Assembly: GCA_030549495.1 (NCBI GenBank) | Contig: JAUIRK010000677.1 | Span: forward strand, 186,001 to 250,000 | Reading direction: 5' to 3' | Source of the DNA: Nectonema munidae | Lineage: Eukaryota; Nematomorpha; Nectonematoida; Nectonematidae | DNA: 64,000 bases | Part shown: positions 22,280 through 33,712 of the stretch, piece by piece | How positions within the stretch are numbered: position 1 is the first letter of the stretch | How the letters are laid out: each line of letters opens with the position of its first letter | The notes under the pieces: model-generated | What the model was told of the DNA's origin: nothing | Seen by the model: only the letters and a program-made list of their open reading frames with translations | Database searches by the model: none | Position numbers and translations under genes: made by a program

Positions 22280-23684
22280 TGAATTTAAGACAAAAAAATA
22301 TTTTAAGTAGTTTATGCTATGAGTATCATAGTTCATTAGATAAAGTATCATCTGAGTATTTAGATTATGATAATTTATCAGTTCATGGATTTTACAACTA
22401 TAATATAGTTAGTATGAATGTTCAATCAATACGTAACAAATACCAAGAACTAGAATTTTTTATAGAGCATATTAATTCCAAAATTGGTAATCCATTAAAA
22501 GTGATTGCTCTTCAAGAGACCTGGTTGAAGGATAATTCTTTCACTTTAAATATTAGAGAATATAGTTTTATTCATTCAGCTTCGCATTTAACAAATCACT
22601 CAGGTCTCGCTTTCCTAATACACCAATCAGTTGATTTTGCTATAATAAATAACAGTATCAAAACACAATTTTTTGAAGTATTTTCCATACAAGTTTTTGC
22701 ACCTTCAAGAAGTTTTATTTTCCACAATGTGTATCGTCCCACTTCTTTATCTTCAAACTTATTAAATTTTACTGATGAATTTTCAAACTTTCTGGATTTT
22801 CAGGTTTTAAAAAATAATGAGATTATATTCATGGGTGACTTTAATATTGACTTGTTCAAACTAGATCAATGTATTCTTACTGCTAACTTTTTGAATATTA
22901 TGATTTCTAGTTACTTTAAGCCAACTATAACAGGTGTTACACGAGAACAGACAGAAACTTCCTTAGATAATTTTTATATACCTTCAAACTTTGGATCTTA
23001 CAAGTCATTTATTTTTTCAACCTCTATTTCCAATCATAATACTATATTCTTATCTCTAAAATTAGATTCTATTAGAGCTTCCTCAAGTATCAGATATTTT
23101 AATGAAAAATCATTTGTGTTAAAAGCCAGAACAATAAACTGGCATTTCCTAAGAGCCTATTTTGATGATCCTGAAATTTTGGTCAATTATATAAATATAG
23201 TTTTATTTAATGTTATAAAAGAAAGTATTGAAATAAAAAAGCGTAGCAAAAATAAATATAAACATAAATCAAACCTCTGGGTAACTGATAAACTATTGTC
23301 TATGATCAAAGAGCGTGACAAATATAAAAAATTGAAAAAACGTAAAAATAACATTGAATTAAGTCGAAATTTATACGCTTTAGAAAAGAAATCAAAGCGA
23401 AAATAAGAGAATTAAAACATGTATTTAATCAAAACTATTTTAATACTACAGATTCATCAAAGGTAACCTGGGAAAAGATTAATAGCTTAATAAAACCTAA
23501 AGATATGAAGCATGATTTTATCTTGAAAACTGAAGAAGGAATTTTATCTGATCCTTTAACTATTTCTAAGCTTTTTAATAATTATTTTTTAACAAATTCT
23601 GGATTTAATGATGAAAATAGTGAATTTATAAAGTATCTAAAGAGGGCAAATTCTTCATTCACTTTAAGCAAAATCAATTCAAAA
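22279..23684 (+). pseudogene. LINE ORF2 part: AP endonuclease and linker
   Basis: The ORF2 start ATG overlaps the ORF1 stop. The frame to 23406 carries IVSMNVQSIRNKY, LQETWLKD with the catalytic Glu, SGLAFLIHQ, HNVYRPTS, FMGDFNIDLF and SISNHNTIFLS, where Asn-His replaces the usual Asp-His. A basic linker (KERDKYKKLKKRK) follows. The frame shifts after 23406 and continues as text with WEKINSLIKP to 23684, where the hAT-like element interrupts it. Length and order are normal for a Jockey/CR1-type ORF2. Confidence 0.88.
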
Positions 23685-23980
23685 CAGGGGCGATTATTAG
23701 GGGCGAAATTTTTTGTTGCAATTTTCAAAATTAGTGGTCTGGAAATACCACGGGAGTCCTAAATTTATAAAACTACTTTATATTTTTTTTACAAATTTGG
23801 TGAATTTAAATACTATACTTCCAGCGAAAATATTTTAATTAAATTTGCATATCGAAAATGGTGCGCACAAAAAATGCCCCAATTAAAAAGTAGGAACCCC
23901 CAGTAAAAATGCAACCGAAAAAAATGCCCTAATTTAAAATGAGGAAAAAATGCCCCAACACAAAAAATTTCAAAAAATTA

Positions 23981-26195
23981 CACTGATTTACAAATTTTTA
24001 AAAGTGGAAGATATCTAACAAATCAAAAACTGTTTTTATATAATTTCAGTATACTGATTTCATATATGTAGTTAGTTTTTGACAATCACCCTCCAATTTT
24101 TAGATATATGAAAATAAAAAATTCGTTCAAATTACAATTTTATTAAACTCAACGATGTTAAAAATTGGTAGAATTAAACAAAAATATAGGCTTTGATTTG
24201 CAAAAAAACAACAAATAAATAAAGATTTTATTGAATTAAATAAATTTATTAATTGTTTGGTTTAAACTTTTTAGCTTTTGATTTTCTTTTGAAGGTAAAT
24301 TTTTTATTTTCACGCTTCAGAGTCCAGCAGTAATCTGCCAACATTGCTTTACTCCACCGACCTTGATTCCATAACTGATATTTCCTGGTGAAATCTTTCA
24401 CCATGCTCCTCACTAACTGAACCAAGGTTTTCAGGAAAAAATCAAGGTGCGAGTCAAGGAGATGAATTTTTAAGGGCATGTTTGCTCCTAAGTCTTGATA
24501 TGCGTTGACGCAATTTTTCACAATAGCAACATAATCTGAAGACTTATTGTTGCCAAAGAAGTTAGCAACAACAGATTTGAACCCTTCCCATGTTTTTTTC
24601 AATTTCATTCAAGAGACTTGTAAACGTATCATCCAGAATAACTTTTCTAATTTGAGGGCCAATGAAAACACCTTCTTTTATTTTTGCAAAGCTCAGTTTT
24701 GGAAATTTTTCAATTAAATATTTAAATGCTTTTGACTCTGTACTCAAACACTTTACAAAATTTTTCATTAACCCAAGTTTTATATGTAACGGAAGGAGCA
24801 AAACTTTATTTTTGTCCATTAATGACTCTTAGTATGTTTTTCATTCCTGGTTGGTGAGACGTTCTAGGGGGCCATTCTTTTTTTACATAGTGATTTGCTC
24901 GATCTCTGCTGTCCCACTCGCAGATAAAGCAGCAGTACTTTGTATGTCCAAGCTGTAAGCCCATTAAAATGTTCAAAACTTTGAGATCGCCACATATAAG
25001 CCAGTTATAGTTTCGATATCCGATTTTTTCTAACAATAACGACATTGATTCATAATTTTCCTTTAAATGAGTCGAGTACCCTATTGGAATTGAAGCATAT
25101 TTATTTCCATTGTTGAGAAGAATTGCTTTCAAACTTGACTTTGAAGAGTCAATGAACAAACGCCATTCTTCAATTTTATGCTCGATTTCGAAGAATTTCA
25201 TAAGTTCATCAACATCAGAACAATAACAAAGAGAGTCTACTAAATCAAAAAAATTTTTTAGCTCTTCATTTCTTTTACGAGAACTAGATATCAGTGTACC
25301 AGGTGCCAATAAATTTAAATCTTTCAAACGAGAGTCAAGCAATTCAGATTGACCTTTTGTTAAAGCTAAATCTCTTGCAATATCTGGGAGTAATTCATTA
25401 TTAACAAAAATTGGAGACGAGTCTAAGAAGTATTCATCATGATCATCTTCATCTTTGTCAAAATCATCAGGAAAAAATCAGTGGACTCTTCATGTTCGTC
25501 ATCTAAGGTATAATTTGAAGGTGGATTTGGAACAGGACATACTATTGTATCATGCTTGACTGGCTTTGAAACTGTTGATACTTCTGCCTATTGAATTAAG
25601 TTACGAGTTTTAAAAGAGAATCCTTTAATTTTACAATTACAAAAATAACATTCGGTTAGGTGATCTTTAGGATCTCTCCATATTCTTGGAGTGCCAAAAG
25701 GCAAATGATTGTTTTTTTTTGAATTTCGCATCCAACCTCTTAAGTTGCAGGCGCATGTTAAGCATTTTTGTTTAGGAGCCCAAGGCTTCAAAGAATCAAC
25801 TTTTCAATCAAAATAAAGTTCATAAGCTTTTTTCAAAAACAAAGTAAAGTTTTTGCGATGTTTTTTGTTAGTAAATAGCCCACAAACATAACAAAAGCTA
25901 TCAGAAGAAATTCTGCAACCTCTATGTGACATAAATTAATTAAATCTTAAACAAAAATAAATTAAATTATAAGAATAAAATAGAAAAGATAAAATGTCAT
26001 TATAATTTTTAAAAGCAAGTAAGATAAAAAAAATGCAACGTTAAAATAGTATATTTTCCATTAGCACAGTTTTTGCAAATATCTCTCAAACTAAGGGTGA
26101 TGAGTAAAAATGGTGTGTATATTTGAAATCAGAATAAAAAACTGAGCCAGAAACAATATATTTTATTCAAGATATCTGATACTTGTTTTTCAGTG
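23981..26195 (-). mobile_element. CACTA/EnSpm-like DNA transposon nested in copy A
   Basis: A 2215-bp insert with termini CACTGATTTAC and, inverted, CACTGAAAAAC, flanked by a 3-bp TTA duplication (23978-23980 and 26196-26198). The uninterrupted site is readable in the sister copies near 35.25 and 42.1 kb, where AATTATTAATT is continuous. CACTR-type ends plus a 3-bp duplication fit the CACTA/EnSpm (CMC) superfamily. PIF/Harbinger also uses TTA-like 3-bp targets, but the protein does not look like that family. The subterminal motif AGATATCT occurs near both ends. Confidence 0.85.
24249..25932 (-). pseudogene. CACTA-like transposase (metazoan family), nearly complete
   Basis: It starts at the ATG at 25932 (MSHRGCRISSDSFCYVCG). 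Cysteine pairs FCYVCG, CLTCAC and CYFCNC suggest zinc sites. WAPKQKCLTCACNLRGW and FGTPRIWRDPKDHLTECYFC are signatures of a family widespread as uncharacterised proteins in arthropods and cnidarians. The middle has WRLFIDSSKSSLKAILLNNG, WLICGDLKVLNILMGLQLG and YCCFICEWDSRDRANHY. The C-terminus has LLPLHIKLGLMKNFVK, FVGPQIR-like text and MLADYCWTLKRE. Candidate catalytic acids are FID and CGD, with an ERFHQ Glu in sister proteins. In-frame stops and about three frame changes inactivate it. Confidence 0.85.
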
Positions 26196-27187
26196 TTATT
26201 AATTAAAATTAAAAAAAATTTTTTTTTAAAAAGATATGTCAAATAAAGATTAAAAAAAAACAAAAAGTTAACTTTTCATTTAAAACATTTAAAATTTAAT
26301 TAAAAGTAAACTAAAAAACTTAGCATAGGAAAAAATTTTTAAATACAAAAAAAATTTTATAAAACAGCAAATATTTTTGGACTTTGTCTGTATCAGAACA
26401 CTTTCTAAATATAATTAGTGTTTTAACTGATTTTAAGAACACATTCCTACAAATCTGCACCTTTGCTATTGTTTTCAAGAACTTTATAAAGAAAAAAACC
26501 CTATAGATTAAGAAATTTTAGAAATTTAGCCTTTCGTGGTACCAAATAAAATATTTATATAATTAAAAAAAAATCACGAAAATCAAAAATTAGGGGGCAT
26601 TTTTTCCTACTTTTTAATTGGGGAATTTTTTCCGGGGCATTTTTACCTACAACCATCGAATATACACTAGTTTAAAAAAATCCAAAATTGTTAGGGGGTG
26701 GAATAGGCTTTTCATTTGAAAAATGAAGTAGTCTACCAGGCACATTACAGGAATTGATGAAAGAATATTTGATTCATAGAGAAAACAAATAACTGAAGGT
26801 TGGATAGTTTAATATGAGTGAATGTAGTCTAAAGGCAAAGAGTCTACTAGACACCCTGCGATGTTTATATGAAAAAATGTGATTGATTCAGGGGCAAGGG
26901 TATACAATGAAGTTATAATTGTGGAAACAAAAATAAAACAAAAAATTAAGATCGCATTATTTCATTTTACTCAGCATCATTCAAAAATAGTTTAAAAGCT
27001 AAATTGATACAAGCTACAAAAAGTAAAATAACTTTTAACATTAAGCAATAATTTGCCTTTTATAATAACTTTTAAGGAAAAAAAGTCTATCAGAAAAAGT
27101 TATAGAGCTTCAACATAAACTAAAAAATTTTAGAGCATAACTTAAGTTTTTTGAAAACTAATTTGACGTATCCCCTACAGCATACTC

Positions 27188-27262
27188 TATGGGTGGCATG
27201 GCAGGTTGGTTGAGATAATGGGCACAGCACGGAAGCCTCTGGATTCGATTCCTCATCGATAC
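27188..27262 (+). repeat. tRNA-like segment inside copy A
   Basis: The sequence GGTGGCATGGCAGGTTGG, about 45 bp before GGATTCGATTCC, resembles RNA polymerase III A and B boxes. The same segment occurs at about 34211-34280, 41127-41202, 51670-51745 (inverse) and 62461-62530. It probably marks a tRNA-derived SINE captured by the hAT-like element before amplification. It is not a tRNA gene, as no full cloverleaf can be drawn by eye. Confidence 0.6.
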
Positions 27263-27639
27263 TTTCCTTGTCAATGAAAACACATCCGCAAAATTGAAAA
27301 ACTTGCTACATAATTAACATAAGAGAGAAAGGAAACAAAATAAACTAATAAAGCAATTTTCACTATTTTAAAATGGAACCGTCTGTTCTCAGAATAATTT
27401 CAAAATAATAGGAGGCATAAAGAATTAGATTTTATTTGATATTTTCAAGTTTTTTAAAGCAGCAAAAGCCAACGTTTAAGTAGCTAGGGCAAATTGTATC
27501 ATATGCTATTTGTTTCATCCATCTTTGCTTATTATGTGTAAAATTATTAAAAAATGTTATATTCTTGTTTATTTTATCTCTATTAAATTATTTCAAATTA
27601 ATCATTTTATCTCTAAATTTTTTTAAATTGTCCATGAGA

Positions 27640-27965
27640 CAAAATGTATTATGAAAATAATGGGGCCAATTGTCCATGAAACAAAATGTCTTATGAAAAT
27701 AATGGGGCGAATTGTCCATGGGACGAACTGTCTTATGAAAATAATGGGGCGAATTGTCCATGGGAGGAACTGTCTTATGAAAATAATGGGACGAATTGTC
27801 CATGGGACGAACTGTCTTATGAAAATAATGGGGCGAATTGTCCATGGGACGAACTGTCTTATGAAAATAATGGGGCGAATTGTCCATGGGACGAACTGTC
27901 TTATGAAAATAATGGGGCGAATTTGTCCATGGGACGAACTATCTTATGAAAATAATAAGGCAAAA
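27640..27965 (+). repeat. 42-bp minisatellite, about eight units
   Basis: The unit GTCTTATGAAAATAATGGGG continues as CGAATTGTCCATGGGACGAA plus CT. It repeats every 42 bp from about 27652 to 27946, with few substitutions. Because 42 is divisible by three and no stop falls in several frames, both strands show long repetitive open frames (14-residue repeats). The same array has 3-4 units at 33712-33815 and 40490-40645 and is absent from the 61.3-kb copy. Equal spacing without unique spacers excludes a CRISPR array. Confidence 0.95.
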
Positions 27966-28175
27966 TGTCCGAAGACCAAACTAACATAATTTAACAATCG
28001 AACGTTATAAAAAATATCTCTGCTCAAATATTAAGCAAATAGAGTATTCTTGCTTTTAAACTGAATAGATAGTCAAAATATTCATTCCCAAATAACTATT
28101 GAAAAAAATTTCTTGACTTGAAAAAATTAAAGTTTTCAAATGTAAGAAATGTAGTGATAAAGATTAAGACCCCTG

Positions 28176-29414
28176 ATCAAATGATATAATAATTGCAATG
28201 AACAACATAAAATCAAAAAAAACTTGTGATGCTTATGGTTTGTCTATTTATAGGTTAAATTTAATAAAGGATGTTGTAATTAACTATTTAGTTATAGCTT
28301 ACAACTCTTGCATTGAATTTGCCATTTTTCCCACATCGTTAAAAATAACCAAACTTGTGCCCATCTTTAAAAAGGGAGCAGAAATCATTTTGAAAATTAT
28401 AGACCAATTAGTCTGATTACAACCCTGTCGAAAATTTTCGAAAAAGTTATTTTTGCAGAGATTTTCAGCTATATCGAGAAATGTAATCTTACCACAGTAC
28501 TCAACATCTGCACATCGTTTTTGAAGACAAGGTTCGTAATCACTTAGAAGATAATGACAGTGTTGTAGCCGTGTTCATAGACCTTAGTAATAATGGCCTT
28601 TGATATTGTGCCGCATAATAAATTATTATTAACAAAAATGAAATAATATGGTTTTTCTGATTCTACATTAAAATTGTTCAAATCCTACTTCTTCCAAAGG
28701 CAACACTTTGTAAGCATAAAAAATATTAACTCTCCATCGTCCTTTATTCAATCCGGCGTACCCCAAGGTTCCATAATGGGACCCCTCTTATTTGCTTTAT
28801 ACATTAACGATATCAACTGTGCTAGTCCATTTTGTGATTATCTTTTATATGCGGATGATATAACTATTCTTTTCCCCATAAAAAAGCTATATTTTAATCA
28901 AGAGTCTACTTTTGATGATATTGTCGATAAAAACTTGAATCTCATTTTTGATTGGTTTTTAAAGAATTCTCTTAAAATTAATTCTTCTAAATCAAAGGCT
29001 ATGATTTTCTCTAGAAGTTCCAAACCTAAATTGAATCTTCAAAAACATAACATTGAGATAGTTGAAAATTTTAATTACCTAAGGTTTATTTTCAACGACA
29101 AATTAAATTGGTCTCATCATAAAAAATACATCATAGCAAAACTAAATAGTGTTCACATGGTATTCTAAAAAAATGCAGCGATTTGTTAAATGCGGAAATA
29201 AAGTTAAAAATTTATAATGCCTTAGCTCTGCCTTTTTTTTATTATGACGTAATTAATTGGGGTTTCGGTGATTTATCTGATATTGAAAGACTACAAAAAA
29301 AGATAATAAGAACTGTTTTTAGTTTAGGGTATAGAACTCATACATCTCCATACTTTCATGAATATAAAATCCTTAAAGCAAACGATATATATCAGGTACA
29401 ATTATCAAAGTTTA
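28176..29414 (+). pseudogene. LINE ORF2 part: reverse transcriptase
   Basis: RT text resumes with MNNIKSKKTCDAYGLS and KITKLVPIFKKGAE, then NYRPISL and SKIFEKV in another frame near 28400-28450. IQSGVPQGSIMGPLLFALYI lies at 28748-28807 and YADDITILF at 28849-28875, with both catalytic Asp present. FDWFLKNSLKINSSKSKAMI, NWGFGDLSDIERLQKKIIRT and LKANDIYQVQLSKF close this piece. It has about three frame changes or stops. Coding homology resumes at 33086 past the LTR element. Confidence 0.9.
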
Positions 29415-29614
29415 TGTATTATGCGAATTATCTCAAAGCCAAACGAACAGCCAACATGCAAATAATGTGCACGTAAAAGAGCAAAGTGCAATCACCGCTG
29501 CATCTCCGTATTCAAATTGTGGATGCTATATAAGCGCATGAATTACGGGCACATTATCTAGTTTGCTGTTTTGTGCAATAAAGCCTTAAACTCTTGTTTT
29601 CACGGTTCATTACA
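29415..29614 (+). repeat. 5' long terminal repeat of the Ty3/Gypsy-type element
   Basis: Starts TG and ends CA, directly after GTTTA. Its last 17 bases recur at the right boundary of the element at 33069-33085. It contains a TATA-like box and a polyadenylation-type AATAAA, as LTRs do. Confidence 0.85.
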
Positions 29615-32600
29615 ATTTATTGCACAATAATTTCATGGATAATTTCTTAAAGCCTGATCGTTTTGGCGCAAACATCGAATCTCCCAACGCTGACAAATAA
29701 TGGCAACACTGGCTTAAAACATTCGAAAATTTTCTTCTTGTGGCAAAAATTCCTGATGATAGAAAATTGCTCCTCCTAGAAAATTACGTCTCTCCAGCAG
29801 TTTACCAGTATATCACAGACGCCAAAGATGACCCTGATGCTATTGCAACCCTGAAGAAGCTCTATAGCAAGCCAAAGAATGAAATATTTTCACGATTCAT
29901 TTTATCCTCAAAAAAGCAAACCCCCGGACAGTACATTAGCAAATTCTTCCAAAATCTACAAAGAGCTAGCAAAGACTGTGACTTCAAAGCTGTTTCTGCT
30001 GAACACTACCGTCAAGAGTATATACGTGATGCATTCATAAGTGGTTTAAACAACAACTACATCAGACAAAGGCTTCTGGAAAGTGCAACTCTGGATCTCC
30101 AACAAGCTCATGACGGAGCGATATTCCTTGAAAACGCTCAAAATAATTCCGAAAAGTATACCCATCCGCACTCCTTTGCCTCAACAAACAAACCCACCTC
30201 TGACCATTCAGAACCTTTGGCAGCATTGGAGGAAGATGCTTCTGAAAGGGCATGGGATAAACTGGCTGCAGCAAAGCTCAAGTGTTACTTTTGTGGTAAC
30301 AATCGACATAAAACTCGCAACGACTGTCCAGCAAAAGAAGCAAAGTGTTTTAAGTGTGGAAAGTTAGGTCATTTTTCAAGAGTTTGTAGAGGTAAGAGTA
30401 AGAACTTATCCTGCATGAATCTCAATGGCTTGACAAAGTCCGTCACAACTGGACTTGTGAACATGAACAGAGCAAGCATACTGTTCGACACAGGGTCCTC
30501 AACGAACTTCATTAAAGGAAGTTTCGCAAAGAAAATCAAAGTAGCAATACTAAGCACAAAAGAGAGGGTGGAACTAGCGAATCTAGCACACACCCAAACA
30601 TTGGGATTTTGTAAAGCACAACTGGCACTAGAGAATCGGGCCTATGCAGATGTACGATTTTTTGTCCTCAAAGATTTGATAGCTGACGTTATCCTTGGCG
30701 AAGAGTTTAGCATAAAAATCAAGTATGGTGGCAAGAAAACTCCTTTGTCCTTGGGGTCACTAGAAACCATGAAGGTAGAATCTCCCAAACTTTTCCAGAA
30801 TCTCTCAAAAAAATGTCATCCCATCGCTACGAAATCACGACACTATTCTTCGGAAGACGCGAAATTCATAAAGCAACAGATTCAGAGACTTCGCGAAGAG
30901 AAAATTATCGAAGAAAGTTCATCGCCATGGAGGGCACAAATCGTGGTAACACATGGTGGAGGAAAAGCAAGAATGACGATTGACTACAGCCAAACGGTGA
31001 ACAAGTTCACCATGTTAGACGCATATCCGCTGCCTAAAATTCATGATATCGTTAATGAAGTAGCGAAATATTCCTTTTTTACAACTTTAGACCTCAAGTC
31101 AGCATATCATCAAGTTCCTCTTCGTCCAGAAGAAAAACCATTTACAGCTTTTGAAGGTATGGGAAAGCTGTATCAATTCACTCGAATACCATTTGGACTT
31201 ACGAACGCTGTTCCTGTTTTTCAAAGAATGATAGACGACATAATCTTCAAGTACAAATGTGCTGGTACATTTGCTTACTTAGATAACATTACGGTATGTG
31301 GAAATACCATGGAAGAACACAATAGAAGCCTGGCTCGCTTCCTAGAGGCTGCTCAACAATGCAACTTGCCCTTAAACAAAGAAAAGTGTGTATTCTCAAC
31401 GGACTCTTTAAATCTACTTGGATACCACATCAAAAAAGGAGTCCTCAGTCCAGAGACCGAACGCGTTCAACCCTTACTCGATCTTCATCCACCAAGAAGC
31501 AAAAGAGAATTGCAAAGGGTTATGGGTATGTTCGCTTACTACGCGAAGTGGATAAAGAACTATTCAGCAAAAGTAAAACCACTTTCTCAAACTCGCGACT
31601 TCCCACTCGACAAAGCGGCAATCCAAGCTTTCAAAGGCCTTCAGCAAGATTTAAGTGCAGTTGCCCTATCGCCAATCGACGAAAGTATACCGTTCACACT
31701 GGAAACAGATGCCTCCCAATTTGCAATAGCGGCAACACTAAATCAGCTTGGCAAACCAGTTGCCTTCTTCTCAAGAACACTTCATGGATGTCAAAAAAAT
31801 CATTCTTCGATAGAAAAGGAAGCTAGCACCATAATTGAAGCCGTAAGACATTGGAGTCATTTTCTTCTTGGACGAAAGTTTACACTCATCACGGATCAAA
31901 GATCCATATCTTTTGTATTTGATACAAGGAAGACAAGCAAGGTTAAAAACAAGAAACTTCTGAACTGGAGAATAGAACTCTCTCAATACGTCTTCGACAT
32001 CATATACAGACCAGGGGCCCTAAATCAGGGAGCAGACGCGTTATCCATGACCTCGTGCGGAGCTATTACGAAAGAAGACTTATTCAACATACACAGCTCC
32101 TTCTGTCATCCTGGTATGACACGTATGGCACATCTTGTTAAAACTCAGAACCTTCCTTTTTCAATCGAAGATATCAAAAAAATGGTTTCGTCCTATCCCA
32201 TTTGCGCAGAAATTAAACCTCGCTTTTTCGAAAGACCAAGACGTGAACTTATCAAAGCACTAAAACCATGGGATAGATTAAATATCGATTTCAAGGGTCC
32301 CCTTCCAACGACTACAAGTAACACTTATATTCTCACAATAATAGACGAGTTTAGTCGCTTCCCCTTCGCGTGTGCAGTACCAGACACCAAGGCTGAAACG
32401 GTGATAAAATGTTTAACAAAACTTTTTCAGATATTTGGAGTGCCGGAATATATTCACACTGATAGAGGCTCTTCCTTCATGTCCGAGAAGCTGCGCGAAT
32501 TCCTAGTCAGCAAAGGAGTTGCAACTAGTCGTACTAGTCGTTATCATCCGCAAGGCAATGCCCAGTGCGAGCGCTACAACAAAACGATTATGAAGGGAGT

Positions 32601-33085
32601 CCAATTACGTCTGAAATCTCTGAATCTAGTACTGGGAAGAAGTTCTAGATGAAGTATTGGACGCTACTCGTGCTCTTCTTTGTTCTGCTACAAATAAAAC
32701 TCCACACGAGCGCTTTTTTGGCCATGACAGACGCTCATACTTTGTCGATCCTTTGCCTTTGTGGATGCTTCAACCAGGACGAGTTTGGTTGAGACGGGCG
32801 CCCATTTCAAGCAAAAATGACGGAGTTGTTGAAAGCGTCGACCTGATTGAAGCTAACCCCAACTACGCATACGTACGCTTCCCTAACGGATTTGAAACTA
32901 CAGTCAATACTAGCGATCTTGCTCCATGTAAAGCTGACGTATCAAGCAACGACCCCCCCCCCCCAATAACGGAGACAAGTGAAATCTCTGGGTTAGAGAG
33001 CACGGCACAAAGAGAGGAAAACGAATTGGAAGATTGTTCCGAAAACGAACCTGTCCTGCCCAGGAGAATTTCACGGTTCATTACA
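29415..33085 (+). mobile_element. Ty3/Gypsy-type LTR retrotransposon, broken fossil
   Basis: Inserted in the LINE with a perfect 5-bp duplication GTTTA (29410-29414 and 33086-33090). The left terminal repeat is 29415-29614 (TG...CA, 200 bp), with a TATA-like CTATATAA near 29530 and AATAAA near 29576. The right edge ends in the same TTTCACGGTTCATTACA, so the ends are homologous but unequal. The order of parts is gag-like region, two zinc knuckles (about 30285-30390), aspartic protease (DTGSS, about 30490), reverse transcriptase (about 30830-31450), RNase H (about 31690-32040) and integrase (about 32100-32640). RT before integrase places it in Ty3/Gypsy. No envelope region was seen. It is broken, with a few visible breaks, and looks fairly young against the LINE it entered. 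Confidence 0.92.
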
Positions 33086-33090
33086 GTTTA

Positions 33091-33346
33091 TATATAAGTT
33101 TATAAATGCAGCGCTTCCACCAGTATTTGATAATTGGTTTATTTATATTTACCTATCAACTGATTATTCTTTAAGGTATCCCTATAAGTTCTTTATGCCG
33201 TCTTGTAAACGTCCTTGCACTAAAAAAAGTACGAAATATAGAATTGTAAGTTTTTGGAATAATTTTTTACATGATAAAAATTTTCATCAAAACAGTTTCT
33301 ATAAATTTAAAAAAGCTGTCAAAAATTATTTCATTAATATGTATAT
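33091..33346 (+). pseudogene. LINE ORF2 C-terminal end after the LTR insertion
   Basis: Reads NAALPPVFDNWF, LRYPYKFFMPSCKRPCTKK and YKFKKAVKNYFINMYI, then a stop at about 33347. This is the homologue of the ends at 18.9 kb and 5.3 kb. It is open over its whole length, so the C-terminus of this LINE is among the better preserved parts. Confidence 0.85.
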
Positions 33347-33712
33347 ATAACTGTTTGTGATCAAAATTGTATTGTCTGTTCTACTTCTTGTATGCAATGA
33401 ATAATTTTTTTTTCTTTATATGTCTATTTTCCCTTCATACTTGTTTATTGAATACATAATACATATATTTTCCTGTTGATTAAAACTTGTTAACATCTTC
33501 TGTCAATATATAATCATATAATGGATGTCAATATTAGGGTAATATCTCAGCGGCTTCTAGCCTTTTGATAACCCAAAGTGACACAGCTGCAATCAACATT
33601 TATGTCTTCTACATCCCAAGTGAAATGTAAAGTTATTGCAATTTATATTTTTTTCATTCATTTATCTTATTTTTTCTTGTGTTTATTGAATAAATTTCTT
33701 CTTCTTCTTCTT
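33347..33712 (+). other. LINE 3' untranslated region with (CTT)n tail
   Basis: About 350 bp of AT-rich sequence without a frame. It contains CGGCTTCTAGCCTTTTGATAA near 33550, a polyadenylation-like TTGAATAAA near 33687 and the CTT repeat at 33697-33711. The tail type is shared with LINE ends at 5.0, 9.6 and 51.07 kb. Confidence 0.8.

Larger units (their letters stand above)
23685..28175 (+). mobile_element. hAT-like repeat family, long copy A (inserted in the LINE)
   Basis: The left end is CAGGGGCG and the right end is ACCCCTG. The flanks read ATTCAAAA (23677-23684) and ATCAAAT (28176-28182), an imperfect copy of one 8-bp target that restores the LINE frame. The interior matches copies at 33.7-35.6, 39.5-42.5, 51.5 and 61.3-63.6 kb. 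It contains a tRNA-like segment (27188-27262) and an expanded minisatellite. A CACTA-like transposon has inserted at 23981-26195. There is no hAT transposase of its own, so it is non-autonomous. Confidence 0.85.
21250..33712 (+). mobile_element. LINE with ORF1 and ORF2, split by two large insertions
   Basis: One LINE in three pieces: 21250-23684, 28176-29414 and 33086-33712. Evidence for unity is that the protein text matches across both gaps. SKFIYKFINAALP is restored across the LTR element when one GTTTA duplication is removed. KINSNDIIIAMNN is restored across the hAT-like element when one copy of the ATTCAAAT-like duplication is removed. The order is ORF1 with zinc knuckles, AP endonuclease, RT and C-terminus. 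The 3' end carries AATAAA near 33690 and a (CTT)n tail at 33697-33711. The 5' end abuts the 161-bp array. Confidence 0.9.

Noticed and set aside
27640-27965. CRISPR-like regular repeats
   Set aside because: There are no unique spacers, the whole unit repeats, and the setting is a eukaryotic transposon.
27588-27989. Long repetitive open frames on both strands over the 42-bp array
   Set aside because: They are translations of a minisatellite whose period is divisible by three. The other copies do not keep comparable proteins.
31359-31826. Frames in other registers over the Ty3/Gypsy-type fossil
   Set aside because: They are shadows of the pol-like region and carry no domain of their own.
33548-33572. 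Text resembling the 5' end of U2 snRNA (GCTTCTAGCCTTTTGATAA)
   Set aside because: It lies in a LINE 3' untranslated region, only about 20 bases resemble U2, and no Sm site or downstream U2 sequence follows.
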